Shown here one piece after another: positions 9,205 to 22,700 of a DNA stretch of 54,857 bases (position 1 is its first letter; each line of letters begins with the position of its first letter). The translations under genes were made by a program, and so were the position numbers. Under the pieces are notes generated by a model. The model did not search any database, was not told the DNA's origin, and saw nothing but the letters and a program-made list of their open reading frames with translations. The DNA comes from Hofstenia miamia (taxonomy: Eukaryota; Xenacoelomorpha; Acoela; Hofsteniidae): NCBI GenBank assembly GCA_900660155.1, contig CABFPE010000008.1:2699886-2754742 (forward strand), read 5' to 3'.

Positions 9205-12200
9205 CTAAATAATTACTGTTGTCATTTGCAAAGAAATATTAATATAACAAACTTAAGACCAAATAAAATATGTTGGTTGTCTAGGAAAGAATTCAAATTT
9301 GATAAGAAATCAAAGTTTAAATGAGATAAAGAATGGGAGATATTACAAGAAAATATCTAAATTTTCATTTGATTAAAATTACTGTAAATTTAAATTGAGG
9401 TTCATTGAAAAAACTACCAATAACTGTCTAATTAAGAACTATAATATAATTCATGAGGTAGATTTTGATTGTAAAAAATGAAAAAAACAAACGAAATAGT
9501 TCTAAGAAAACTCTTTTTTTATTCAACTTTGTAGATCATCTATACACCTACAATAATGGAGTCGATTTTGTTTTGATTCTATACACTCTTTTGCATTAGG
9601 TGTTACCATGCTTTGAATGTGCTTATGATATTAAATGGTTAATTAAGAAGTGTCGTATGCTAAAATTGTGAATAAAAATCAATTTTACCAATGAATGATG
9701 ATCACATTTATTACATATTTCGTTCCTAAAATATTAAAAACACAACATATGGTTTGCTTAAAGTTGACTGATTTATTAAATATCTAATACAGCCCATTGA
9801 AATTACCGTGCATAACATGGGCAATTTCCTAGTTGGATATAAAAATAATATTTGAAAAACTACGTATTTGTGAAAGTCACCTTAGGCCTGTCATGAGCTT
9901 ACAAACAATATAAATAAATGCAAAAATGAGTACTTGCAAAAGCATAATTGATTTTCTATGTAACAATGACCAAAAATTCAATTTGCGCATCACATCTTAT
10001 CTAAGATTCATGGGTCAAGAACGAAACTTCTTAAAGTTTAAAAAATAACTTTTTGTAAGAAATGGAAGAAAGGTGGCAACTGAGAACCCTTCTTAACATC
10101 ATAATATTGGTGTAGGTTATTATTATAAAAGCCTTTATACCTAATATAAATAAATCGGATTAGAGAATAACATGTAAAAAGAAATAATTCGACATTGTTT
10201 GTTAAATCATGCCTCATAGCGGGACTTTGGTTTGTAAGTCGCTGTTTGAGCATCAGCAATGGAAATACTACGAGTGAGAAGTCCATCGTCTTTATCCTTT
10301 GAAAACCACCTCTCACAAACAAACAAGTAATTTCTTCCACTCAAAGGCTGATCGATTTCAACCTCTTCTAAGAACCAAGCCTGCTCTTTCAATACTCCAT
10401 CACTCGATATTTCTATTCTTTCTATCTCTCCAACATCAGGCGCATCGATAGAAAACGTCTCCACAGAACGTGGTCGAAATTGCTTTGTTCTAAGCATAAA
10501 TCTGTAATATCAATACATGACAGGGTTGAACAAAAATTAAAAAATTGTTTGGTTAACAATCAGTTTGCATATAGAATGTGATGTTCTAAATATTAATGCT
10601 ATGCTTATTTTAAATTGTATATTTAGATAGGGTGGGAGGGCACAAAATATTCTAAGATGGTAACATTACCTACAATTTGAAAATGTTAAACTCTACCATT
10701 TCCTAATTGAGAAATCAGGTAGACGTACGGCCACTAGCACATCGGATTAAATAGTGAAAGACTATACGAGTAGTAAATGGAAAAAGCATGTTGCTTCTTC
10801 TACTCCATCATAGAGATATGTGATTTAACTAAAAAATTTTTTCTGTTTTGGAAATATGATTTTAAACATTTGCATTTTCAAAACATCACAATAAGTAATA
10901 TGTATTTCTTATGTGGCTTGCAAATCTTAATACGTATTGATTGTAATAAATAAACAGCTTTTGTGTATAATAGTGGGTATTTGGAATGTGTACTTGTCTA
11001 GAAATCTCAAGGGCAGTCGTTTGGTAGAAGCTCCCTCTTTGCCGAAAACTGTGATTGAAATATTGGCATTGGTTCCCATTTCCTTTTCTTTGCCAGTAAC
11101 TAGTTTGATGACATATGGAACAGTTGGTACATCGAAGGTTGGCATCCCAATTTTCCGAGTTCTACTAAGAGATGGGTCCTTCTCCATTCCCACCACTTTC
11201 CCATCCAAAGTTGTAATCTAAGAATTGAACTGTGCATGAAGAAATTAAAGAGTTATGTACTGAAATATATTTAAACCATTAGATAGATTAGAAACTTTAT
11301 TATATGCGAGACTGGGTTTTCTTTAAAATTTAGGTTTTAGTAATCCTAACTTCCTTGAATGATTCCAGCAAGCATCACAAATCACTATAACAAAGACTAT
11401 CTTCTATTGTTTCAAAAATCTCGAACATCACTATCCAATAGGGATGCAATTGGCACTGCTAAATGCGTGCCAATTGATTGAACATATCTTAAACCACGGA
11501 ATAATCCTCCGTTATTAAGTAAGATTTACTTTGCAACTTTCGCAAATATTAAATAAAATGTTTGTTTAGGTTTGAGAAAAAAATGCTTTCATACTTAACA
11601 GGATATATTCAAGTTCAGGCTGATGATGAGAAAAGCTTAAAAAATACAGTTTTGGAAATGTATAAACAAATTTGTTTAAAATTTATGAGGAATGCATGCT
11701 ATACAAAATAAGTTATTATTAACCTAAAATCAAAGCTACGGCTTTAGTTCGAGTTGGATTGGCTGGGCTATTCATTGGTCATGAGTGGGTTCAGTGTTAT
11801 TGAGGAATTGATCGTGCACAGGAAAACTTATTTCACAGAGATAAGTGGCTTTCGTTTGGGTTTTAATGATTTCGCATACTTTCACTTTGTTGCACAATTA
11901 TTTACAATTTTAATTAAATTTCACGAAATTAAAACAATTCAAAGTATGATATTAGCAATTACTTCAATTTAGTTTTCTCACGTCTTTGACAAACGATCAT
12001 ATCATATTTGGGCGCATGCTATGTGAGATACTAAAATTCCACAATGTTCTTTGGCGCAATCTGTTTTTCTTATAGAGCTTGACAGAATAATTTTAAAATA
12101 GTATTCGCTAAAAATTTTTAATAAATATATCTATTTTATATATTTGGTGTCTTAGCGTTAATTACCTGAGCACCTTCATTGTAGTTCTTAGCGAAGAGCA

Positions 12201-13663
12201 TTCTTTCGATTTTTTTGTCATCATGCTTCTTGCTAAGCCATCGCTCACAATAAAAAACAGTTGTTTCATCTCCATCAGAAACTTCAATTTTGTTGAGGTA
12301 CCAGGCCGCTCCGAACACTCCTCCGTTATCATGACGAATGAGACATTTGATTAACAATCCGAGATTAGCAGCAGTAATGCAAAACTCATCAACATCGTTA
12401 CGCTCAAATTTATTAATGTTCGTGTTCGAATGCTTCAACTGCCGTTCGCCTGAGTCACCTCTTTCCCCATAAAGAGTAAGGAAAACATTGGCATCAGTGC
12501 CAGCACCTGTCATATCACCTGTAAAAACACGGACAAGGTAGTCCTTCTTTTCGAGTGATTCATGTTTGACCTAAAGTAATATTTATTACGTAACAATGAA
12601 TAAACCTTCTAAATTACTAAGGTAACATCACCAAAACATTGAATAGCAATGCATGCATTTCGAAGCAAACTTCGAGAAACACCGAAAACTTCATTATGTT
12701 TTTAGAATTTCTTAACCAAAAATGAAGGACGCTAAAATACAAATGGAAATACCTAAGTGACATGAAAAATATAGAAAAAAGTAACTGATTTTTAAAGAAA
12801 CATAGTTTATTCACATAGTGGTCAAAAGCCTATATTTTTGTACTTTTTATAGTTACCATTCGCGCCTTTTCTCATTACACCTATGATTCTAACACACAAA
12901 GTTGACAAGACACCAGCATGCCCACCCTGCACCTGTTTATCGTCAAATGCCTTGTGCCCATCCCCACCCATCCGGTGGATTGGATCGCAATATCCATTGG
13001 TTAATAAGTAAACGAAAAAATAATAAGAACTAATTCTATAAAAGTCTTATATAATCTTGTTTTTGCGAGAAAGTTCTTAAGGCACCAATAAAATTTCTTA
13101 CTTTAATCAAGGAACATTTACAAAGATTATAACTTTGTACGGTACTGGAAATTTTAAATATTCGTTGCTGCTCAGCATGAAGAGTTTCTTAGAACTTTTT
13201 AATTCAATTTTAAATCAAAAGATACAAAGCGTAACAATTAAATTTACTTAATCATTTTAAATAGATTTATACACTGCTACTGTATTGTCTTGCATTAGAC
13301 TGTTCTATTGCAGACTATGGAGGAAATTTTTAAAAATGTATTTAAAGAAAATTATAACCATCCTAACATCCTTATTTATACTCAAATTATGCGATCCTCC
13401 CTCACGGGACATTATTGGGCGTGCGCTGGCATAATATATGCCTGTTGACTTAGCTGAACACCCGCCCAGTCACTTTAATGACCGCTGACTGTCGGCACTT
13501 TCGCCCATAGGACCATGCCCGTAAAACATTTGTACTTCCACAGAATACAGAGCATTTTGGGAGTTAGTAAATTACTATATATATATNTTTCGCCCATAGG
13601 ACCATGCCCGTAAAACATTTGTACTTCCACAGAATACAGAGCATTTTGGGAGTTAGTAAATTA

Positions 13664-13700
<37 letters not shown>

Positions 13701-16700
13701 CTAACTATGTTTAAAAGTTTGTGATGAAGAAGAGAACTAAAGAAAAATACCTTTTGACGAACAATACCAGTCGTAGCGTCAACTTTTTCCTGAATTACAT
13801 CTTCAGGAAGAAGTTCTCGAATTATGGAACGATCACCTTCACTTCGGGCCAGCCATTGGCCGCATTCAAATGTAAATGTGCGCGATGTCTTCATAGATGC
13901 GAGTTTTCTAATAACGACTTGCTCCAAATGCCAACCAGAACCCATTCCTGTTCCGTCGTGTCCAATGCGTAGTTTTGTGATCATTTCTCCTACATCCGCA
14001 AGCTCTAATATGAAGTGATCTCTACTTCCCGCCTAAACTAGTGTGCAATTAAACCAAATAAAATTATTGAAATAAAATACTTTTTAACAGCAGTTTTCAT
14101 TCTTAGAAAATCTTGGTGCTAAGAAAACACTTATTTAAAAAAATATTTTGTATTATTTGTAGTTTTAGGATAAATGCACGGTATGCTTGCTTTGATTTCA
14201 TGTCTGAACTTATTTGTTTGAACTGTATATTCGACTTGATTGCAACACCCATCTATGAATAGCATTTTGTGTTATTGAGTGCATAAAATTTGTTGGAAAA
14301 CTTCGGTTTTGCTAATGGAAAAGGTAACTTAATCAAAATTCTTAAATATAGGTCCAAACAAAAAACCGTTGTGATCGGAAATCGCTAGGAATATTTCTTC
14401 TTTCTTTCATGTTCTAAAATCGCATTCGGCACCGCAATCGAAGACTTTTCGCACGACATGCCTTCATGGGTTTGGATGGTTTATCTACATCAAGTGAAGC
14501 TGTTGAGGTGTTGTTGCGACAATGGGCTGGGCTTTCGACCCCCTGAAAAAGATTCCTGAACATGAGCTGATGTGAGTTGATGAAACTGTTAGCAGAGGAT
14601 TTTAATAATTGAATAACTGATAAGAAGTGATAAAAAGGGTGATTTCATCCAGAAACGTATGAATACTTACATTATTGAATTAGGGGAAAAGATAAGGCTA
14701 GTAAGTGTTTATGAAATGTAACATCAATCCCATTGCAACATAATTGATGGGTTAAGTGGATATGCACTTATTAAACTAATCAACGAGCCAAGCTTCCAAC
14801 GAGCCAAACCGTGCTTGAGCACAGCAATGGATATACAACGAGCCCAAAACGAGCCTTCTTTAAGCAAAGTAATTTTATAATTCTGATTGTTGATTTGATT
14901 TTGCAGATCTTTCTTATTTTTTCATTCAGTATGACTTTCTTATAATATTATTTAAAAAATGTATATTAAATAAAAGGGATTAGCTATGTACATGTAAAAA
15001 ATTCTTTGACCGCAATATTTTAAAAAAATATCGAGTTAAAATGAGCCTCATTGAAAGACTTTATGTGGCGAGCAGAGCCGAACTTACTCAAAACTGGAAA
15101 TTTCAGATCGTTGACAAGTCTGACACGTATTAATCAATGCGCGATGCAAATTATCCAATCAAAGGCGCATCACAGTGCTTCTTGACCTCAATGAAACAAA
15201 GGACGGTGTCAAAGCGAATCATTTGGAATAATTTGGGGGTAAGCCGGACCTGGGCGGAATTATGAATTTGGTTGGGCATTTTCCTCGTTTTGTAATAAAA
15301 TCAATAAACGATCGCAATCTTGTTTGAAAATTTGAAAAGGAAATGCATTTTAAAATAAAATTAACAAACGATTTTTAAAAAACACACAAATCATGTTTTA
15401 ATAAAACAAATACAAAATCTAAAAAATTAGTTGAGATTCTGCATAATCACATGTGAATAAGAATAAAATAAACCAGTTGTTTAAACAGTTATAAAGAATA
15501 GCTCCAACAGAAAACTTTCATTACAGAAACCTATTATTTTTATATTTCGAATGCATTTGTATAATAAAAATTATTGAACAAATTTTCAATTCATTATATA
15601 CAAAAACAAATTGAAAAATGCGAGTTTTAAATAAAGAAGCAGTTCATGCCTAAAAATCTTTTACACAAAAACCAACTCAATTTTTCTTTTGTAAAAAATC
15701 GTGTGGAATGTTCATTTTCTAAAAGGTTGGTAAGTATACAAAAGCACTTTTTCAATTTCTGACGCCCTCGTACGCATAAACCATTTTAACATCATTTAAA
15801 CAACATTCAATTAAATGCAACCAATTTGATTTTAGGGGAAAATGTGTGCAACATACAGTGTTGATGTTCAGCCCAATCAACTATTTGAAAATAATGTATA
15901 TTCATGCATTTAATTGTATAACAATGAAAACTATGATCTCTAGGTTGCATATGAAAGAATAATGGCTTGTTGTATTAAAATTTCACGAAGTTCATGTAAT
16001 AATATATTATGCACGCACGACACCTTAAAACTGGAAATTGCAAAATGACATTGAGTACATCTAGTAGATAAAATTATTTTCTTTCACTTTGTATTATTTA
16101 GCTTCAACAAGATTTTTTCAAATGGATATTACATGGATTTAGAAAAACTTAGGGCGTCCACGCCCTTCTTAACTAAAATTGCTGGATCCGCCCTTGTTCA
16201 ATGTGCTTCATTGAGAATCCAGTAGTAAATAATAAAGGTTTGTTTGCCTGCATGAATATTTCCTACAATCAATCTCTACAAGAAATTTGGCAAAATTTGC
16301 AATAGGTTGTATGATTGTCATGGTTTAAACAACTGAAAGTTGCAAAATTGCCACAAATTTAGAAATTCAAAAACGTTCGTGTTAGTTAATATTTAAAAAA
16401 TAATCTAATTAAAGAAAATATAGGTATACCTCAAAATACGACTTTCTGCGTTGTGTGCTTGGGACTAATGACATCTGGCCAGTGCTTCCCATTACACCGT
16501 AAAGTTCAATGAAGACATCTGCATCAGTACCAGCGTTTGGTCGATTGGATGTTACTACAGTGATGTCGTACGGAACCATTTTGGGAAAGAGTTCTGTAAG
16601 AGTAGCTAGAGGAAGCAACTCTCTCTCTATTGCACCATCCTCCTAAAGTATGAGTGTCGACTACATGCGTTTGAAAAAGAGAAAATAATTGAAATTGTTT

Positions 16701-19700
16701 TCAATATACATTAGCATCGTCTAGCATTTAAAATATCAGAAAAAATGATTTTTCAGTAGTGCCTTTTCTGAAATGTTGTGGAGACTAATAAATATCCATG
16801 CATTAGCAACTAAACGTTTAGAACAAATTCTAAAGGTTAAAGCGTCATTATCCGTAATCTTAACATTTATAGTTATATAACAACACTTGAGTGTTTCAGT
16901 GTTCTTAAAGTAGGAAAAATTAAGGGCAAGTTCGGTTGGCAGAGTTTTGCTCCAATATTAATTCATGAAATTTATACATGTAATGTTTTTGCTTACTTTG
17001 TGAGATAATTGCTAGAGATTTAACCTCGTTTATGAAATACAGTATCTTTGGACATATATTTAAAATTATTTGTATATTTAATTTGTATTTTTCTTATTTT
17101 ATATATTCAAAATTTTGTAAATATACTGATATAATGTATATCCTGCATATTGTAACTACAATTTAACACATATATTGTATAAACTGCGATTTTTTTGACA
17201 TGGTAGAGAATGTATCTGTCAAGAGTAGAAAGAAATTTAAACCACCGACCTATATCCCGGTGTTAACTTACTTTTATACTTCAAAAACATATTTTGGACA
17301 TTAATTGACTAGAAACGATATTTGTAATATACAGTCAAACCTCGGTTTTCGAATATAATCCGTTCGAGAAGGCTGTTCGACAAATGATTTGTTCGAAAAC
17401 CGAAACAATTTTTCTTTGGACCCATAATACACGATGCAAAGATGAAAAAAGTTGGAATTACGTAAATAAGAACGTCTGCTCGGAATGAACTTTGATCGTA
17501 AATGCGCTATGGAGGAAACGTCCTTAGCGTACGAGTTCTCTCGGCTCGCAAGTATTATCTCTGATAATTGATGCGAGTCCTGTCTTTATAAGATGCGGCC
17601 GCAAAAGGGCAGCAAGTGCTTCCTGTTCCACTTCCAATTTGAGTTTTGATGAAAAACAGACAAGCAAATAGTAAAATAAATTATTCTAATTAGAATGTAG
17701 TACCTATATTTGCATATATATATATGTATATATATATGAGACAGGGAACCACAGAAGATTCATCGATACCTTTTCACATTGTCAACACTTGGGACTTTTA
17801 TCAGCAGGTTTTTTCACAAGATTGACCGGAGTTGTGCTATTATAATAAATATCTTCAAAATTGCTAATTCATGTTAATTAATTCTACTGCAAGTCACCAG
17901 GCCGTGGCTGCAAATCCACCCTATCCTTACATGTTTTTATTGCTGTACCATAGTATTCCTGCATAATCGGCTGAATCAACTGTTTTGTGAGGAAGGGCTT
18001 TTAGGGAAAGAGGAGTTTTATTTTTCTTGCGCTTAACTACGTTCATGCGTTAAGTCTCTATCTGATAAAACCTTTCCAATTGCTATTTCTCTGAAAAATA
18101 CTAAATAAATGAAAAGCTGCGGGAAACACCAACACAATATGTAGAAAAACTAATAATAGCTTTACACATTTTGAAGGGATGCACTGTGATTTAAAGAGCA
18201 ACCCATTGCCCCTTACATATACAGTACTGGAAATATGTATTCGACCACGTTGTTATTTTGAATAAATAATGAAGATTCATTGGATAGAGTGTGGGTAAGA
18301 TTATAACTAAGTGTTACATTGATTGAGAAGAGGAAATATGTATGTTTAATACATAATCAAAATTAAAAAATTTGTATTGGAAAATGTTTTTGGAATCGAA
18401 TAAAATTTAACAAATGAGCAAATCCAAAAAAAATAAATTCAGAATAGGGTACATAAATCAATAATTGACGCAATATAAGCACTTCACAAAATTCTGTCTT
18501 CTAAAATTTTGTAGGGTGTGCCTTTGAGCGAATAATAGCCTTAAGACGATCAGTGATTGAAGCAAAATGTCTTTCAATAAAGCTGTTAGGAATTGCATAG
18601 AATTCTTTCATTATTGCGCTCAACAGCTCGTCTTCGGTGTGAAGAGTATGCTGTCCAATCCGATTTTGACCTCTTTCCACATATTTTCGATAATGTTAAG
18701 GTCTGGAGATTGACCAGGCCAGTCAGCAAGGACAACAATCCCATTATTGTGAAAGAGGTTTTTCATTTCTTTTGAGGTATGGCATGGAGCACTATCCTGC
18801 TGATATATTGAATCACTTGTAAGGAGTGGCAAGAGCTCCTTCTCTAGAATCGGAGCATATTGAGAGCTTTGGAGAGTAGCAGTAATGTGAACAACCTGCA
18901 AAGGCCACACTTCAACATTGCACTCATACCATGACAGACTTCCCACCATGCTTCATGTTCCCCGAGTAAATTGAGGCAAGAATTTGAACGTCTGTCCAGT
19001 TAGTCTCTTTATCAAGATTCTTTTTGATGAATATATAACATTAGACCAATGTTCAGAGGAATTGTCTCTCGTCAACTTGGCCCACCTCAACCGGCGTAAT
19101 CTTTGCTTTGAGGTAGGAATGGCTTTCTGGTAGCCACAAATGTTTTTGCAGTCAAGGGGTGACCATCAGCCCATTCTTTGCAAAGTTCTTCTGAATTATT
19201 CCTGAGATTTCGTTTTGAAAAGCACAAAAGAACTGACTGGGAAGCTTAGGAGGTCTTCTTTTGGTCTTCCGGACTTTGGCTTGGGGGCAATGATGTCTTC
19301 AAAAGTGAAACGTCTGATGATATCCCCGACAGTACTTCGAGGTCGCTCTACAAGTTGATATATATTACGTTGACTCATCCCTTCCAAATGTTTGGGGATA
19401 ATCAACTAGCGGATGGCAATAGTTACTTAACCAGGCATCATATATGGCGAAGAAAGACTGTTATTAGGTATTTTCAAAATAAATATACTAAAAATAACTC
19501 AACCAATTTACAGATTCTCTGATTTGGTCTGAAGTGGTCGAATACATTTTTCCAAGAAAAAATAAGCTAACCACAAGCATTGTAGGATTTCTCCTTGAGA
19601 TTTAAACTAAACAGTGAGAATTATTTTTCAACATTGATGAATTCCTCTTTCTGCAACACCAAGTCTAATTAAAAAATACCTATGACATTCTTGGCGTCAA

Positions 19701-22700
19701 TTTTTTAGAAATATTTATGGCAAATCATAGGTGGCTGAATTCTTTTTTCCAGTTCTGTATATGTTGAATGAGGCGTTTAAACAAACGTCTAGAAATTTCT
19801 TTCTAGTTTACTCCAAACATGAATGTTCCTACAAACATACCATATCACGACTGAGGGAAGTTAACATGTTAACGCGTTAATGAAAGTTATCTTGTGATTA
19901 AAAATAGTTTTTACTAGTTAAAATTTACTTGTTGATTTAGTTCGGCACTTTGTCATTAGGGGATAATTAGGTGAAATAAACTCAACGTCAACATTAAGAG
20001 AAATTTGTTCTTGTATTTATTGGTGAGCAACGATTCCTCTTATTACGATAAAAGCTAAACGGCATGATTTATGAAAAATTAACATCAAAATAATCGTTAT
20101 AATTAACCGACTGTCGACGGTACGCAATTGCAAACATAAATGTATGCTCTAATCTACACATTAGAATATTTGTTTTGATGAATTTACTATTACATAGAAT
20201 TAACGCGTATTTTAAAAAATCAATTTTAACCTTCTCTCAGCCCTGCAATACGATTTTTTAGAACTTCTAATATGCATCATTGATAGTTTATTTATATGCA
20301 ATCAATTAAGTTGAAACTAAATTTGTTACCTGTTTCCGATCAAACCATCGTCCACATGGAAATACTAGCTTGTAACCCTCTGAACGCACCTCAATTTCTA
20401 CTTTCTGCACATACCATCCAAACGATTCTCCATTGTGTCCCAATACCATTTTCACCAATGGACCCAAATGACTGGCTTCGAGTTCGAATACGTCTGTGTG
20501 GCCGACTTCAAAACTTGAAACATATCTAAACATCATGAATTAATGCAAAAATGTTAATTAACACTTGATGTTTAAAATAAATATATTGTCCATTCTTAAG
20601 CACAAATCTTCCACATTGCATTGGTGCGCACTAGAGAGTGACATCGAGTACCGGACTAATCCCATTCCGGTTCGGGTTAGATATCAAATTGTTGGGTTGG
20701 GTTAGGTGGGGTAGAGTCGGGTATGGATAACAAAGCTTAGATTAATTATTCAAAAAGTTACTAATCTTAATCACCACTTGATTTGAGATTTAAGTAAGAA
20801 TAATGAATGGTTCTTTACTCTATCAAAAATGATTGATATTAGTTATCATTTGATTCGGGAGAGATCCATAAAATATATATTTCAAATCAAAGTCACCGTT
20901 TTGGGTCGGGTCAGATTCGGGTGGTAAGCTTTCTGATTGGGTAGTAAACTTTCTGATTGGGTCGAGTCGGGTAGAGTTCGGGTAGTAAATATTCCGATCG
21001 AGTCGGATTTGGATCCATGCGTAACTCATATTGTCACTCTCTAGAGCGCACCCACTGATAGATGTTCCAATATCCCAAGACTTTCCAATTTTCTTATAGG
21101 CTTGGAGAAATTTGATTAAAATGTGTACAAAGCTACCCTACGCAGATTATGGTTAAAAATTAACTCGAAATAATAATTTTGTGTTTATAATTCCTTTACA
21201 TCAGGGTTTTGTCAAGATTTGTCATACTATTGCTAAGGGTTTATCACAATTTAGACGGCAAACTGTTTAAAATTAATTTCGACTTTCAAATTGCTGATTC
21301 GAGTGAATACTACGCACTACTAATCTTTCAGTCGACAAATGTTTGAGACTTGCTTTTCATGTGTTTTTTTATGCTGGAGTAAATAAATTAATAAAAATTT
21401 CTCTATAACGGACTGTAGCGTAATCGTATACATATATGTATTTCTAGCTTTGTTAAAATATCATAGAAACAACCCACAAACCTCTCACACATCTATCATA
21501 GAAAAATCTCCTGTTGTTTCATTTTGAATCATTAGTGTATGTATATATCTCATGCAGCAAAAATACAATTGCATATTTATCCAGGATTGAGTTCTTTGAT
21601 TTTAAGCTTAGAGACAGGCTCAGTGGGTCACGGCATCGTAATTTCATAGAAAAATTATGATCTCGTGTCCGGTCTATTTAACCTGTAGTAATTAACCCGC
21701 AATTACTGTTCGTCATAACCTTGTACACGGTGCACAAAGAGGACACTTTGCAGCTGAATTTATAGAAAAAGTCTGTTACATAAAATACATCAGTTTTTTA
21801 GCAACAAGAATTTCATGTTGAATAAACCAGGACTGTAAATGGGTCAGAATACGTTGCCCCAAATCAACCCAAGTCCTATTGAGCTTTTAATGCACTTGAC
21901 CCAACCCAAAGATGTGTCAAATTGTAACACAAATATGATTCAAAAAAATAATTTCAATACTTTTAAAAGTTTCTCCTTGATGTATAATGCCTTTCAGTAA
22001 CCAAATCATGATCCACATTAAGTTGACCCAAACGTTTATATATGTTTATATATCTTCTATAGTGGCATACTAATTTTAAAAAACTGATTAAATCTGTCGA
22101 TGCTCGTTTATTGAATATTATTAAAGAAGTTGATTATATCTATATTATATGTAATATTTATAAAATTGTTAAAGTTACTATTACAATGGTGATGTTGAGC
22201 TGTTAGTTAATTCTCTAATGCTTATAACATTTATTAAAAAAATACTTCAATTATTTGCTTCTGCATAAACAAAATTGATAACATTAAGTTTAGGAAGAAC
22301 AACTATGCATTAGGGAAAGTAATTATATCTAGAAAATTTGTATAGAATTTTTATGACATTTCTTCAAAATATATTAAAAAATTCACAAATTCTGTATCAT
22401 ATCATTTTCCAAATAGTAAGGAGTAAAGGGCATGTATATAAAAATGGGAAGGGGTGCATGCTGTCATTTCGCTGAAAAAACATGTTTCCACAATTATATA
22501 GTACATTCTTGTAGAAAGCAAGTCTAACTATTTTCATCTCTAGAGTTATAAAAGGTTTTTTGTGATTTTTCGGAGACGTTGTTAGATAATAGAGGATGCT
22601 CTTGATTAACTATCATTTGTTGATGATACAGCCTGTTTTCTGATATAAATTGATAAAAAAAACTAATAGAAATGTGGTAATGTTAAGCATTAACATTAAT

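Larger units (their letters stand above)
12571..13750 (-). other. Intron M-N
   Basis: Intron of about 1.2 kb. It holds a locally GC-richer, non-coding patch at about 12850-13000, another at about 13420-13530, a join (N at 13587) with duplicated flanks, and a TA microsatellite at 13665-13697. Confidence 0.7.
16643..20329 (-). other. Intron K-L
   Basis: Intron of 3.7 kb containing a Tigger/pogo-like terminal fragment (17331-17420), an unassigned minus-strand open patch around 17885-18000, and a complete-length Tc1 element (18222-19757). Confidence 0.75.

Noticed and set aside
10207..10209. TGA at 10207-10209 as the real end of the LOXHD1-like gene
   Set aside because: Stopping here would cut the linker just before PLAT 11. 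The GC donor two codons earlier joins perfectly to the next PLAT exon, so the gene most likely continues to 7666.
17885..18000. Minus-strand segment reading FLTKQLIQPIMQEYYGTAIK as a possible gene or transposase exon
   Set aside because: Short, no matching family I can name, no supporting splice sites; left as unassigned.
18593..18775. Plus-strand 60-codon frame in the Tc1 element
   Set aside because: Shadow of the minus-strand transposase coding region with the DD34E motifs.
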